A stretch of DNA of 64,000 bases, taken from assembly GCA_001464375.1 (NCBI GenBank), contig LNEW01000162.1:1-64000 (forward strand), given 5' to 3'. The stretch's first letter is position 1. Each line of letters begins with the position of its first letter. Position numbers and translations under genes: made by a program. The DNA comes from Rhodospirillales bacterium Ga0074136. Its GTDB lineage: Bacteria > Pseudomonadota > Alphaproteobacteria > Acetobacterales > Acetobacteraceae. Shown in pieces: positions 27,895 through 38,168 of the stretch. The notes under the pieces were generated by a model that saw only the letters and a list, made by a program, of their open reading frames with translations, was not told the DNA's origin and ran no database searches.

Positions 27895-27926
27895 ATCCGA
27901 CCCCGTGTGGAATCATGGGATCGGGT
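27895..27926. repeat. Intergenic hairpin upstream of the TssC-like gene
   Basis: atccgaccccgtg-tggaat-catgggatcgggt: 12 of 13 positions pair (including G-U), 6-nt loop. Confidence 0.45.
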
Positions 27927-28212
27927 GCAGATGCCCGCGAAAACAAGGGGCTGCATCTGTTGGCGTCGGCCTGGCGAAGGCGAACGGGCCCGGGCCCGAC
28001 CGGCACGAGCGGAAACGCCGATGCGCTGCGGCGCGCGACCGCAGGCGGCGTTCTCGCCTCGCGGCGGCGTTGCGCGCCGCTTACGTCGGCTGCGCAGGAC
28101 GGGCGCGCGCCATGCCCGGAGGGCGCGTGCCGCAGGGCTGCCATCGCCCGGCGGCGCAGCGGGATTTTCACCGCCTTGACGGGGCGGAGCCTGCGGCGAC
28201 CTATGCCGAGCC

Positions 28213-29364
28213 TTGCGCCCCGACCTCGCCCTGCTTCCCCTGCTCGCCCTCGCCGGCTTCGCCGCCGGTGGCGGGATGCGGCTGATGGACCCGCTGCTGC
28301 CGCTGCTGGCGGCCGATTTCGGCGTGGGGGTCGCGGCGATCGCGCCGGTGGTGGCGGGCTTCACGCTGGCTTATGGCGCGGGGCAGCTGATCACCGGGCC
28401 GCTCGGCGACCGCTTCGGCAAGGTGCGCGTCGCGTCCATCGCGCTGGTGCTCTATGGCGTCGGGCTCGCGGTGTCGGCGGCCGCGTGGGACCTGACGTCG
28501 ATGGTGGTGCTGCGCACCGGCACGGGGCTGGTGGCGGGCGCGGTGATCCCGCTCGCCATCGCCTGGATCGGCGATGCGGTGCCCTATGCGGAACGCCAGG
28601 CGACGATCGGGCGGTTCCTGACCGGCATGGTGATGGCGCAGCTGCTGGTCGGTCCGATCTCGGGCGTGATGGCGGAACTGGCGGGGTGGCGCGCGTCGTT
28701 CCTGGTGCTGTCGGCCTTGGCCCTGGTGGTGGGGGTGATGCTGGTGCGCCGCGCGGTGCCGGAAGCACCCCGGGGCCAGGTGCGCGGGCTGGGCCTGTCG
28801 CAATACGGCGTGCTGCTGCGCACGCCGGGCGGGCGGCGGCTGATGGCGGCGGCGGCGCTTGATGGGCTGGCGCTGTTCGGCGGCGCCTTCCCGTTCATCG
28901 GCGCCTATCTGATCGAAGTGTTCGGGCTGTCACCCGGGCAGGCGGGGCTGGTGGTGGCCGGCTTCGGGATCGGCGCCTTCGCCTACACGCGTACCGCGAA
29001 GCGGTTGGTGGCGCGGCTCGGTGAACAGGGGCTGGTCGGCGCCGGCGGGGCGCTGCTGGCGGTGGCGCTGGCGGGCATGGCGGCGGCGCCCACCTGGTGG
29101 GTGGTCGCGCTGCTCCAGGTGCCGATGGGCATGGCTTTCTACATGTTCCACGGCGTGCTGCAGGCGCGCGCGACCGAGGCGCTGCCCGAAAGCCGCGCCA
29201 CCGCCGTGTCGGCCTTCGCGATGGCGCTGTTCCTCGGCCAGAGCGTGGGCGCGCTGGCCTTCGGCGCGGTGCTGCACGCGGCCGGCTATGCTGCCGTGTT
29301 CATCCTGGCGGCGGTCGCGACCGCAGGGCTGGCGGCCTGGGTCGCGCGCATGCCGCTGCGGTGA
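28213..29364 (+). CDS. MFS transporter
   Basis: 12-TM-like protein, GPLGDRFGKVRVAS MFS signature; TTG start as called. Confidence 0.9.
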   Translation: MRPDLALLPLLALAGFAAGGGMRLMDPLLPLLAADFGVGVAAIAPVVAGFTLAYGAGQLITGPLGDRFGKVRVASIALVLYGVGLAVSAAAWDLTSMVVLRTGTGLVAGAVIPLAIAWIGDAVPYAERQATIGRFLTGMVMAQLLVGPISGVMAELAGWRASFLVLSALALVVGVMLVRRAVPEAPRGQVRGLGLSQYGVLLRTPGGRRLMAAAALDGLALFGGAFPFIGAYLIEVFGLSPGQAGLVVAGFGIGAFAYTRTAKRLVARLGEQGLVGAGGALLAVALAGMAAAPTWWVVALLQVPMGMAFYMFHGVLQARATEALPESRATAVSAFAMALFLGQSVGALAFGAVLHAAGYAAVFILAAVATAGLAAWVARMPLR

Positions 29365-29368
29365 ATCG

Positions 29369-29905
29369 CTAGACGAAGACGCCGGTCAGCAGCCGCACCG
29401 CGATGTTGACCAGGATGGCCACGGCGATCACCGCCAGGGTGAAGGTCAGCGCCTTTTCCTGCGGCACCCGCATGATGATCGGCACGCCGAGGTAGAGCGT
29501 GTACAGCGCGTAGAACCCGCCGATCAGCGCCACGATGCCGCCGAGGATCGGGATGATGATGGCCCCGCCGGCAACCCAGGCGATGGTCGGCGCGAAGGCG
29601 GCGAGTTTCAGCGCGGCATCGGCATCCGGCTGGCCGCCGAAATTCGGTGCCAGGATCTCGATGATCTTCGCCGTCACGAAGACGCCGACCAGCGACAGGA
29701 TGTAGCCCACGATCGCCATGGTGAAGGCAGCGACAGGCGCCCAGAACAGCAGCAGAAGGAAGCCGGCGATGGCCGGGATCGCCGCCAGGATCATCACGTA
29801 GCGGGTGAAGACCGGCGCGAGCTCGATGGGCTCGCCCGCGATCTTCCGCCATTCCTGCGCGGGGGACAGCGCCATCCCCTTCACGCGTTCGATCAGGTGG
29901 TTCAT
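29369..29905 (-). CDS. Yip1 family membrane protein
   Basis: MNHLIERVKGMALSPAQEWRKIAGEPIELAPVFTRYVMILAAIPAIAGFL... LGVPIIMRVPQEKALTFT. Confidence 0.88.
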   Translation of the reverse strand: MNHLIERVKGMALSPAQEWRKIAGEPIELAPVFTRYVMILAAIPAIAGFLLLLFWAPVAAFTMAIVGYILSLVGVFVTAKIIEILAPNFGGQPDADAALKLAAFAPTIAWVAGGAIIIPILGGIVALIGGFYALYTLYLGVPIIMRVPQEKALTFTLAVIAVAILVNIAVRLLTGVFV

Positions 29906-30013
29906 GCCAGTCCTCTCGCCCCTCGTTCCCGTGGCGATACTGCCCAGGGGGCGCGCCCGGGGGCAAGCCCGGCGCGCTGGCGGCGCCCGGGGGCTTCTGC
30001 CAGCCTGACCCGG

Positions 30014-31426
30014 ATGGCCGATTCGACGCTTTCGAGATGGGCGGACCGGCGCCTGCCGGTGATGCTCGCCCTTGGGTTCGCCGCCGGTGCCCCGCTGCCG
30101 CTGGTGGCCGGCCAGGTGCTGCGGCAATGGTTCGCGGAAAGCGATCTGAGCCTCGGGGCGATCGGCCTGACGGCGCTGATCGGCCTGGCCTATGCCAACA
30201 AGTTCCTGTGGTCGCCGCTGCTGGATGCGCTGCGGCCGCCGGTGCTCGCGCGGCTCGGCCAGCGGCGCGGCTGGCTGGCCTGCATCCAGGTGGCGCTGAT
30301 GGGGGGCATTGCCGCGATTGCGCTCACCGACCCCGTGCGGGGTGCGGGCTGGACGGTGGCGCTGGCGGTGCTGGTGGCCTTCCTGTCGGCCAGCCAGGAC
30401 ATCGTCATCGACGCCTATCGCATCGAGATCCTGGGCGAGGACGACCAGACCCAGGCCTATGGGCTGGCCGCCTATGTCTGGGGCTACCGGCTGGCGCTGC
30501 TCGCCTCGGGCGCGGGCACGCTGTTGCTGGTGCAGTTCATCGGTTGGTCGGGCGCCTTCCTGTATGGCGCGTCGCTGCTGCTGGTCGGGCTGGCCGCCAC
30601 GCTCGCCGCGCGCGAACCGGACCGCGCGCCGGCCGTGGCTTATGACGGCCCCCCCTTCGACACCGCGCCGGCCCGCGCGCATCTGCGCCAGCGGCCCTGG
30701 GTCGGCCAGATCCTGGTGATCATGCCCTGGATGGCGCCGGTGATGGTGGCGATGCTGCCGGACCACGCGCGGCGCCGGCTGACAGCCCAGCCGGGGTGGC
30801 ATCTGAGCCGGTCGGTGGCGCAGCCCTTCGCCGACATCATGCGGCGGCCGTACTGGTTGGCGATCCTGCTGTTCATCGCGCTGTTCAAGCTGGGCGAGGC
30901 GCTGGCCGGGGTGATGACCACGCCCTTCTACCGGTCGCTCGGCTTCACGCGGGAGGATGTGGCGACGGTCGGCACCGTCTTCGGCATGGCAGCCACGCTG
31001 GCGGGCGCTGTGGCGGGCGGATGGCTGGTGGGCCAGGTCGGCGTGAAACGCGCGCTGATCTGGACCGGCGTGGCGCAGATGCTGTCGAACCTGATGTATG
31101 TGGCGCTGGCGCAGGCGGGGCATTCCATGCCGATGCTCTGGGCGCAGGTGGGGGTGGAATCCTTCACCGACGGGCTGGCGGATGCCGCCTTCCTGACCTG
31201 GCTGTCGGCGCTGACCTCGCGGTCCTTCACGGCCACGCAATATGCGCTGCTGTCGTCGCTGGCGGCGGTGCCGCTGCGCACGCTGGGTGCCAGCGCGGGG
31301 TTCCTCGCGGCCTGGCTTGGCTGGACGCCGTTCTTCCTGGTGACCACCGCGGCGGCGCTGCCCGCGCTGCTCATCATGGTGTTCCTGCTGAAGCGCCTGC
31401 CGGCCGAGGAGATTGCGCGCCCATGA
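30014..31426 (+). CDS. ampG: AmpG family muropeptide MFS transporter
   Basis: FAAGAPLPLVAGQVLRQWFAESDLSLGAIGLTALIGLAYANKFLWSPLLDAL... SASQDIVIDAYRIEIL. Confidence 0.93.
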   Translation: MADSTLSRWADRRLPVMLALGFAAGAPLPLVAGQVLRQWFAESDLSLGAIGLTALIGLAYANKFLWSPLLDALRPPVLARLGQRRGWLACIQVALMGGIAAIALTDPVRGAGWTVALAVLVAFLSASQDIVIDAYRIEILGEDDQTQAYGLAAYVWGYRLALLASGAGTLLLVQFIGWSGAFLYGASLLLVGLAATLAAREPDRAPAVAYDGPPFDTAPARAHLRQRPWVGQILVIMPWMAPVMVAMLPDHARRRLTAQPGWHLSRSVAQPFADIMRRPYWLAILLFIALFKLGEALAGVMTTPFYRSLGFTREDVATVGTVFGMAATLAGAVAGGWLVGQVGVKRALIWTGVAQMLSNLMYVALAQAGHSMPMLWAQVGVESFTDGLADAAFLTWLSALTSRSFTATQYALLSSLAAVPLRTLGASAGFLAAWLGWTPFFLVTTAAALPALLIMVFLLKRLPAEEIARP

Positions 31427-31767
31427 ACCCCTGGATCGTGACACCGCTGCTGCTGCTGGGGTCGAACGTGCTGATGACCTTCGCCTGGTACGGTCACCTC
31501 AAGGCGCCGTCCTGGCCGCTGTGGCTGGCCATCCTGGTGTCCTGGGGGATCGCCTTCTTCGAATACTGCCTGGCGGTGCCGGCCAACCGGATCGGCTACG
31601 GGACGTTCAGCGGGCAGCAGCTGAAGGTGATGCAGGAGGTCATCACCATCGCCGTGTTCGGCGTGTTCAGCGTGACCTTCCTCGGCGAGACTCTGCGCTG
31701 GAATTTCCTGGCCGCCGGGGCGTGCCTTGTCGCGGCGGTCGTGTTCATCTTCCTGCCAGCTGAATGA
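31423..31767 (+). CDS. DMT family protein (DUF486)
   Basis: LLGSNVLMTFAWYGHLK...WGIAFFEYCLAVPANRIGYGTFSGQQLKVMQEVITIAVF. Confidence 0.93.
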   Translation: MNPWIVTPLLLLGSNVLMTFAWYGHLKAPSWPLWLAILVSWGIAFFEYCLAVPANRIGYGTFSGQQLKVMQEVITIAVFGVFSVTFLGETLRWNFLAAGACLVAAVVFIFLPAE

Positions 31768-31778
31768 AGGAGGCAGCC

Positions 31779-32885
31779 ATGCGCGTCGGTGTTCCGAAGG
31801 AAGTGAAGATCCACGAATACCGCGTGGGCCTGGTGCCGGGTTCGGTGAGGGAACTGGTGCTGCACGGGCATGAGGTGCTGGTCCAGACGCAGGCGGGTGC
31901 GGCGATCGGCTTCCCGGACGAGGCCTACATCGCCGCCGGCGCGCGCATCGCGCCCGATGCCGCGACGGTCTTCGCCGAGGCCGAGCTGGTGGTGAAGGTC
32001 AAGGAACCGCAGCCGGCCGAGTGGGCGCGGCTGAGGCCGGGACAGGTGCTGTTCACCTACCTGCACCTGGCACCCGACCGCGCGCAGACGGAAGGGCTGA
32101 TGGCCTCGGGCTGCACCGCCATCGCCTATGAGACCGTGACGGATGCCCAGGGCGGGCTGCCTTTGCTGGCGCCGATGAGCGAGGTGGCCGGGCGCATGGC
32201 CGTGCAGGTCGGCGCGCGCTGCCTCGAGAAGGAGGCCGGCGGCGCGGGCATCCTGCTGTCGGGCGTGCCGGGCGTGCCGCCGGGGCGCGTGGCGATCATT
32301 GGCGGCGGCGTGGTGGGGTCGAACGCGGCGCGCATCGCCAATGGTATGCGCGCCAATGTCACGGTGCTGGACCGCAACCCGCGCGTACTGGCGGCGCTCG
32401 ACATCGAGTTCAACGGGCTGGTGGACACGGTGTTTGCGACGCGCGATGCGGTCGAGCGCACGGTGCTGGACGCCGACCTGGTGATCGGCGCTGTGCTGGT
32501 GCCGGGCGCCGCCGCCCCGCGGCTGGTTTCGCGCGAGACGGTGTCGCGCATGCGCCCGGGCAGCGTCATGGTGGATGTGGCGATCGACCAGGGTGGCTGT
32601 TTCGAGACCTCGCGCCCCACCACCCATGCGGAGCCGACCTACGTGGTCGATGGCGTCGTGCATTACTGCGTGACGAACATGCCTGGCGCGGTGGCGCGCA
32701 CCAGCGCGGTGGCGTTGAACAACGCGACGCTGCCCTTCACGTTGCAATTGGCAGACAAGGGCTGGCGACGCGCGGCGGCGGAGAATCCGCATCTGGCGGC
32801 CGGGGTGAATGTCCATGCGGGGGCGGTGACGCACGCGGCGGTGGCCGGCGCGCTGGGCCTCCCGTTGGCTACGCTGCCGGCTTGA
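31779..32885 (+). CDS. ald: Alanine dehydrogenase
   Basis: [45 protein letters not shown]...[28 protein letters not shown]. Confidence 0.96.
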   Translation: MRVGVPKEVKIHEYRVGLVPGSVRELVLHGHEVLVQTQAGAAIGFPDEAYIAAGARIAPDAATVFAEAELVVKVKEPQPAEWARLRPGQVLFTYLHLAPDRAQTEGLMASGCTAIAYETVTDAQGGLPLLAPMSEVAGRMAVQVGARCLEKEAGGAGILLSGVPGVPPGRVAIIGGGVVGSNAARIANGMRANVTVLDRNPRVLAALDIEFNGLVDTVFATRDAVERTVLDADLVIGAVLVPGAAAPRLVSRETVSRMRPGSVMVDVAIDQGGCFETSRPTTHAEPTYVVDGVVHYCVTNMPGAVARTSAVALNNATLPFTLQLADKGWRRAAAENPHLAAGVNVHAGAVTHAAVAGALGLPLATLPA

Positions 32886-32942
32886 CCCGCCGGCAGCCGC
32901 GGCCCTAGTAACCACCCGGTTACTGGTTGCGGAGGAAACGCC

Positions 32943-33995
32943 GTGGGCCTGCAATGGCAGGATTGGCCGGAAGGCCTGGGTGCGCGGCTGCGCGCGGGCT
33001 GCGCCATTCCGGCCCATCCGCTGGCGCTGACCGCCGCACGCGCGCTGGACCCGCGCCGGCAGAAGGCGCTGTCGCGCTACTACCTCGATGCCGGGTCGGG
33101 CGGGCTGGCGGTGGGCGTGCACACCACGCAATTCGCGATCCGCGAGCGCGGGCTTTACGAACCGGTGCTGCGCATCGCCGCCGAGGCGGCGGCCGAACAG
33201 GTGCGACCCCCGATCCTGGTGGCGGGTGCCATCGGGCGCACGGCGCAGGCGGTGGCCGAGGCGCAGGTCGCGCGCGGCCTCGGCTACCATGCCGTCCTGC
33301 TCTCGCTGGCCGCCTGGAAGGGCGCGTCGGACGACGAGCTGATCGCCCATTGCGCGGCGGTGGCGGCACAGATGCCGCTGTTCGGCTTCTACCTCCAGCC
33401 CGCGGTGGGCGGCGTGCCGCTGTCGGCATCCTTCTGGAAGCGCTTCGCGGCGATCGACAATGTCGTCGCCATCAAGATCGCGCCGTTCAACCGCTACGCG
33501 ACTCTGGACGTGTTGCGCGGCGTGCTGGAGGCGGGCGCGCAGGATCGCGTCGCGCTCTATACCGGCAATGACGACCATATCGTGGCGGACCTGCTGACTC
33601 CCTTCACGCTGGCGCATGGCGGCCAGGCGGTGACGCTGCGCATCGTCGGCGGGCTGCTCGGGCACTGGTCGGTCTGGACGCGCGCCGCGGTGGAGCTGCA
33701 GCGGCGCTGCGCGGCCGTGACCGGCGACATCCCGGCCGATCTGCTGGCGCTGGATGCCGCGGTGACCGAGATGAACGCCGCCGTCTTCGACGTGGCGCAC
33801 GACTTCCACGGCGTGATCGCCGGCTGCCACGAAATCCTGCGCCGCCAGGGGCTGCTGGAGGGCACCTGGTGCCTCGATGAACACGAGGCGCTGTCGCCTG
33901 GCCAGGCCGACCTGCTGACCACGGTCGCGGAACGCTACCCGACGCTGACGGATGACGGTTTCGTCCGCGACAATCTCCATCGCTGGCTTTCGTAG
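32943..33995 (+). CDS. Dihydrodipicolinate synthase family protein
   Basis: RRQKALSRYYLDAGSGGLAVGVHTTQFAIRE...LVAGAIGRTAQAVAEAQ; GTG start. Confidence 0.87.
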   Translation: MGLQWQDWPEGLGARLRAGCAIPAHPLALTAARALDPRRQKALSRYYLDAGSGGLAVGVHTTQFAIRERGLYEPVLRIAAEAAAEQVRPPILVAGAIGRTAQAVAEAQVARGLGYHAVLLSLAAWKGASDDELIAHCAAVAAQMPLFGFYLQPAVGGVPLSASFWKRFAAIDNVVAIKIAPFNRYATLDVLRGVLEAGAQDRVALYTGNDDHIVADLLTPFTLAHGGQAVTLRIVGGLLGHWSVWTRAAVELQRRCAAVTGDIPADLLALDAAVTEMNAAVFDVAHDFHGVIAGCHEILRRQGLLEGTWCLDEHEALSPGQADLLTTVAERYPTLTDDGFVRDNLHRWLS

Positions 33996-34007
33996 GGAAC
34001 ACGACAC

Positions 34008-35162
34008 ATGGCGGAACGCCGCATCGGCCTCATCATGAACGGCGTCACCGGCCGGATGGGCATGAATCAGCATTTGATCCGGTCGGTCGCGGCGATCCGC
34101 GCGGAAGGCGGCGTGAAGCTCGCGAATGGCGACACCATCATGCCCGACCCGGTGATCGTCGGGCGTAACCGCGGCAAGCTGGAACAGCTGGCGAAGGCGC
34201 ATGGCATCGCGCGCGTGTCCACCGACCTCGATGCCTGCCTGGCCGACCCGAAGGACGAGGTATTCTTCGACGCAGCCACCACGCAGATGCGCGCGGGGCT
34301 GCTGCGCAAGGCGATCGCCGCCGGCAAGCACATCTATTGCGAGAAGCCGACCGCCGACAACCTGGCCGATGCGCTGGATGTCGCGCGGCTGGCCAAGGCC
34401 GCCGGCATCAAGAACGGCGTGGTGCAGGACAAGCTGTTCCTCCCCGGCCTGCGCAAGCTGAAGATGGTGATCGACAGCGGCTTCCTCGGGCGCATCTGCT
34501 CGGTAAAGGGCGAATTCGGCTACTGGGTGTTCGAGGGCGACCTGCAGCCCGCACAGCGCCCGTCGTGGAACTACAAGAAGGCCGAGGGCGGCGGCATCAT
34601 CCTCGATATGCTCTGCCATTGGCGCTACGTGCTGGACAATCTGTTCGGCACGGTGGAGTCGGTGTCATGCCTGGGTGCCGTACATATCCCCGAGCGCATC
34701 GGCGAGGACGGCAAGCCCTACAAGGCCGATGCCGATGATGCCGCCTATGCCACCTTCCAGCTGGAAGGCGGCGTGATCGCGCACATCAATTCATCCTGGG
34801 TGACGCGCGTACGGCGCGACGATCTGGTCACCTTCCAGGTTGATGGCACGCACGGCTCCGCGATCTGCGGCTTGCACAAGTGCTGGACGCAGAACCGCGT
34901 CGCCACGCCCAAGCCGGTCTGGAACCCCGACCAGCCGCAGCCCATCGACTTCTTCGCCGGCTGGCAGGAAGTGCCGACCACGACAGACTTCCCCAACGGC
35001 TTCCGCGTGCAGTGGGAGGAATTCCTCAAGCACGTGGCGGGTGAGCGCCCCGACTACCCCTGGGACCTGTTGGCCGGCGCGCGCGGCGTGCAGTTGGCCG
35101 AAGCGGGGCTGAAATCCTGGGCCGAGCGCCGCTGGATCGACCTGCCGAAGCTGGAGGCGTGA
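34008..35162 (+). CDS. Gfo/Idh/MocA family oxidoreductase
   Basis: RIGLIMNGVTGRMGMNQHL... IAAGKHIYCEKPTADNLADALDVARLAKAAG. Confidence 0.94.
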   Translation: MAERRIGLIMNGVTGRMGMNQHLIRSVAAIRAEGGVKLANGDTIMPDPVIVGRNRGKLEQLAKAHGIARVSTDLDACLADPKDEVFFDAATTQMRAGLLRKAIAAGKHIYCEKPTADNLADALDVARLAKAAGIKNGVVQDKLFLPGLRKLKMVIDSGFLGRICSVKGEFGYWVFEGDLQPAQRPSWNYKKAEGGGIILDMLCHWRYVLDNLFGTVESVSCLGAVHIPERIGEDGKPYKADADDAAYATFQLEGGVIAHINSSWVTRVRRDDLVTFQVDGTHGSAICGLHKCWTQNRVATPKPVWNPDQPQPIDFFAGWQEVPTTTDFPNGFRVQWEEFLKHVAGERPDYPWDLLAGARGVQLAEAGLKSWAERRWIDLPKLEA

Positions 35163-35167
35163 CGCGC

Positions 35168-36325
35168 ATGCCGGCGATCAACCTGCCCAACGGCGCAGCC
35201 GTCGAAGCCTTCACGACCAGCGCCCCGCGCGACTTCGCCCGCGCCACGCCGCCCTTCCCGCGCGTGGCGCTCGCCGCCGCGCATGTCGTGGCGGACCCGC
35301 TGGCCGAGCAGGACCCCTGGCTGGATGTGAAGATCGACTGGGACCGCACCATCGCCTTCCGCAAGCATCTCTGGTCGCTCGGCCTCGGCGTCGCGGAGGC
35401 CATGGACACCGCGCAGCGCGGCATGGGCCTCGACTGGGTAGGCGCGCAGGAACTCATTCGCCGATCGCTCGACGCGATGCAGGATCACCCCGGCGCGGTG
35501 ATGGCGTCCGGTGCCGGCACCGACCACCTGCCGCCCGGGCCCGACGTGACCGTCGACGACGTGATCCGCGCCTACGAGCAGCAATGCGAAGCCGTCGAGG
35601 CGATGGGCGGGCGCATCATCCTGATGGCCTCGCGCGCGCTGGCCAAGGCCGCCCGCAGCCCGGCCGACTACGAACGCGTCTATGCCCGCATCCTGTCGCA
35701 GGTGAAGCAGCCCGTGGTCATCCACTGGCTCGGCGAGATGTTCGATCCCGCGCTGGAAGGCTACTGGGGCAACCACGACCACATGGCGGCGATGGAGACG
35801 GCGCTCGCCGTGATCCACGCCCATGCCGACAAGGTCGATGGCGTGAAGATCTCGCTGCTGGACGACCGGAAGGAGATCGCGATGCGCCGCCGCCTGCCGC
35901 GCGGCGTACGCATGTATACCGGGGATGACTTCAACTACGCCGAACTCATCGCCGGCGACGAGCATGGCTATTCCGACGCGCTGCTGGGCATCTTCGACCC
36001 CATCGCGCCGGCGGTGGGCGGCGCGCTGGCGGCGCTGTCGCGCAACGACCTCAGCACCTTCCACGACATCCTGGCGCCGACGGTGCCGCTGTCGCGACAC
36101 ATCTTCAAGGCGCCGACGCGCTTCTACAAGACCGGCGTGGTCTTCATGGCCTGGCTGAACGGCCACCAGGACCATTTCGTGATGGTGGGCGGGCAGCAAT
36201 CGACGCGCAGCATCCAGCATTTCTCCGAGCTGTTCCGCCTGGCCGACCGCGCCGGCCTGCTGCGCGACCCCGACATGGCGGTGGCGCGCATGCGGTCGCT
36301 GCTCGCGCTGCACGGCGTGGCGTGA
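35168..36325 (+). CDS. DUF993 (dihydrodipicolinate synthase-like) family protein
   Basis: LPNGAAVEAFTTSAPRDFARATPPFPRVALAAAHVVADP...IDWDRTIAFRKHLWSLGLGVAEAMDTAQRGMGLDW; an upstream GTG at 35159 is also possible. Confidence 0.9.
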   Translation: MPAINLPNGAAVEAFTTSAPRDFARATPPFPRVALAAAHVVADPLAEQDPWLDVKIDWDRTIAFRKHLWSLGLGVAEAMDTAQRGMGLDWVGAQELIRRSLDAMQDHPGAVMASGAGTDHLPPGPDVTVDDVIRAYEQQCEAVEAMGGRIILMASRALAKAARSPADYERVYARILSQVKQPVVIHWLGEMFDPALEGYWGNHDHMAAMETALAVIHAHADKVDGVKISLLDDRKEIAMRRRLPRGVRMYTGDDFNYAELIAGDEHGYSDALLGIFDPIAPAVGGALAALSRNDLSTFHDILAPTVPLSRHIFKAPTRFYKTGVVFMAWLNGHQDHFVMVGGQQSTRSIQHFSELFRLADRAGLLRDPDMAVARMRSLLALHGVA

Positions 36326-37119
36326 TGACCGCGCCTGGGCCGCTCTCGCTGAACACCATCACGGTGAAGGCGCTGACCCTCGCGCAGTGCATCGAGGCCT
36401 GCGCGCGCCATGGCATCCCCGGCATCTCGCCCTGGCGCGACGTGCTGGGCGCGATGGGCGTGGACGCCGCGGCGAAGCACATCCGCGACGCCGGGCTGAA
36501 GGTGACCGGCCTGTGCCGTGGCGGCATGTTCAACCTGCCCGGCGCAATCGACGACAACCGCCGCGCCATCGCCGAAGCCCACGCCATCGGCGCCGACTGC
36601 CTGGTCATGGTCTGCGGCGGCCTGCCCGCCGGCAGCAAGGATCTGCCGGGCGCGCGCGCAATCGTGCGCGACGGCCTCGCCGCCATCCTGCCCGAGGCCC
36701 GCGCCGCCGGCGTGACCATCGCGCTCGAACCGTTGCATCCGATGACCTGCGCGGATCGATCCGTGCTCAGCACGCTCGGCCAGGCGCTCGACCTGTGTGA
36801 CGAACTCGGCGCGGGAACCGGCGTCGCCGTCGATGTCTATCACGTCTGGTGGGACCCCGACCTCGCGCGGCAGATGGCCCGCGCCAAGGGCCGCATCGCC
36901 GGCTTCCACGTGTGCGACTGGAAGGTGCCGACCACCGACCTGGTGTTCGACCGCGGCCTGCCGGGCGAGGGTGTGATCGACATCCCCGCCATCCGCGCCA
37001 TGGCTGAGGCCGCGGGCTGGACCGGCGGCGTGGAAGTCGAAATCCTGTCGAATCACTGGTGGGCGCAGGACCCCGAGACGGTGCTGCACGAGGTGAAGGC
37101 CCGCCACGCCGTCTGCTGA
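36325..37119 (+). CDS. Sugar phosphate isomerase/epimerase (xylose isomerase-like TIM barrel)
   Basis: LNTITVKALTLAQCIEACARHGIPGISPWRDVL... ALEPLHPM... DVYHVWWDPDL... VEVEILSNHWWAQDP. Confidence 0.92.
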   Translation: MTAPGPLSLNTITVKALTLAQCIEACARHGIPGISPWRDVLGAMGVDAAAKHIRDAGLKVTGLCRGGMFNLPGAIDDNRRAIAEAHAIGADCLVMVCGGLPAGSKDLPGARAIVRDGLAAILPEARAAGVTIALEPLHPMTCADRSVLSTLGQALDLCDELGAGTGVAVDVYHVWWDPDLARQMARAKGRIAGFHVCDWKVPTTDLVFDRGLPGEGVIDIPAIRAMAEAAGWTGGVEVEILSNHWWAQDPETVLHEVKARHAVC

Positions 37120-37144
37120 CCAACGAACAACCGGGAGAACGACC

Positions 37145-38116
37145 ATGATTGCCACGCGCCGCACGCTGATCGCCGCCACGCTATTCGCCCCCGCCCTGGC
37201 GCACGCGCAGCCCGCCTGGGCACCGACGCGCCCGACGCGCTTCGTGGTGCCCTTCCCCGCCGGCGGCGCCACCGACGTGGTGGCCCGCGTGCTGGCCGAA
37301 CGCATGCAGGAAGCCTTCGGCCAGCCCGTTGTGGTGGAGAACCGGACCGGCGCCGGCGGCAATATCGGCGTCGAGAACGTGGTCCGCAGCGCGCCGGATG
37401 GCAGCACCATCCTGATGGGCACGACCGGCACGCTCACGGTCAATCCGCACCTCTATACCAGTCTCGGCTTCGATCCGCTGCGCGACCTCGCGTCCATCTC
37501 GATGGCTTTCACCACCGACCATGTGCTGGTCGTGAACCCGCAGGTGCAGGCGCAGACAGCGCAGGAATTCCTGGCCCTGGTGCGCGCCCAGCCCGGGCGG
37601 CTGTCCTATGGTTCTGCCGGCGCGGGGTCGTCCACGCATACCGTGCCGGAACTGTTCAAGCTCGCGGCGCGCGTCGAGATCACGCACGTGCCCTATCGTG
37701 GCAGCGCGCCTGCGCTCAACGACCTGGTGGCGGGCAACGTGCAGATGATGCTGGACCAGATCCCCTCCGCGATCGGGCAGATCCAGGGCGGGCGCGTGCG
37801 CGCCCTGGCCGTGACCGGCGCGCGGCGTTCGCCGCTGCTGCCCAATGTGCCGACCATGGCGGAGATCGGCCTGGCCGACGCACAGGCGACCTCCTGGGGC
37901 GCGGTCATGGCACCGGCCGGCACGCCGGCGCCCGCCATCGCGCGCTTCAACGCCGCCATCCGGGACGCACTGGCCCAGCAGCCGGTGAAGGACCGCCTGG
38001 CCGCCGCGGGGGCCGAGGGCGTGTCATCGACGCCCGAGGAACTCGCCACCTACCTGCGCGCCGAATCCGCCAAATGGGCGCGCGTGGTGCGCGAGGCGCG
38101 CATCACCGTCAACTGA
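37145..38116 (+). CDS. Tripartite tricarboxylate transporter (Bug family) substrate-binding protein
   Basis: APTRPTRFVVPFPAGGATDVVARVLAERMQEAFGQPVVVENRTGAGGNIG...THVPYRGSAPALNDL. Confidence 0.94.
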   Translation: MIATRRTLIAATLFAPALAHAQPAWAPTRPTRFVVPFPAGGATDVVARVLAERMQEAFGQPVVVENRTGAGGNIGVENVVRSAPDGSTILMGTTGTLTVNPHLYTSLGFDPLRDLASISMAFTTDHVLVVNPQVQAQTAQEFLALVRAQPGRLSYGSAGAGSSTHTVPELFKLAARVEITHVPYRGSAPALNDLVAGNVQMMLDQIPSAIGQIQGGRVRALAVTGARRSPLLPNVPTMAEIGLADAQATSWGAVMAPAGTPAPAIARFNAAIRDALAQQPVKDRLAAAGAEGVSSTPEELATYLRAESAKWARVVREARITVN

Positions 38117-38122
38117 AGCGCA

Positions 38123-38152
38123 CGGCCTGTCGACGCCCCGCGCGACAGGCCG
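38123..38152. terminator. Hairpin after the Bug gene
   Basis: cggcctgtcg / cgacaggccg perfect 10-bp arms, 10-nt loop. Confidence 0.45.
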
Positions 38153-38168
38153 CAGCAGGAGCGCGCGC

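Noticed and set aside
25986-28862. 958-aa plus-strand ORF
   Set aside because: Antisense to aqpZ and the TssC-like gene; low-complexity R/A/S/P-rich composition typical of stop-poor antisense frames in high-GC DNA.
31596-34619. 1007-aa minus-strand ORF
   Set aside because: Antisense to ald and the DHDPS-family gene; composition dominated by R/H/A, no domain pattern.
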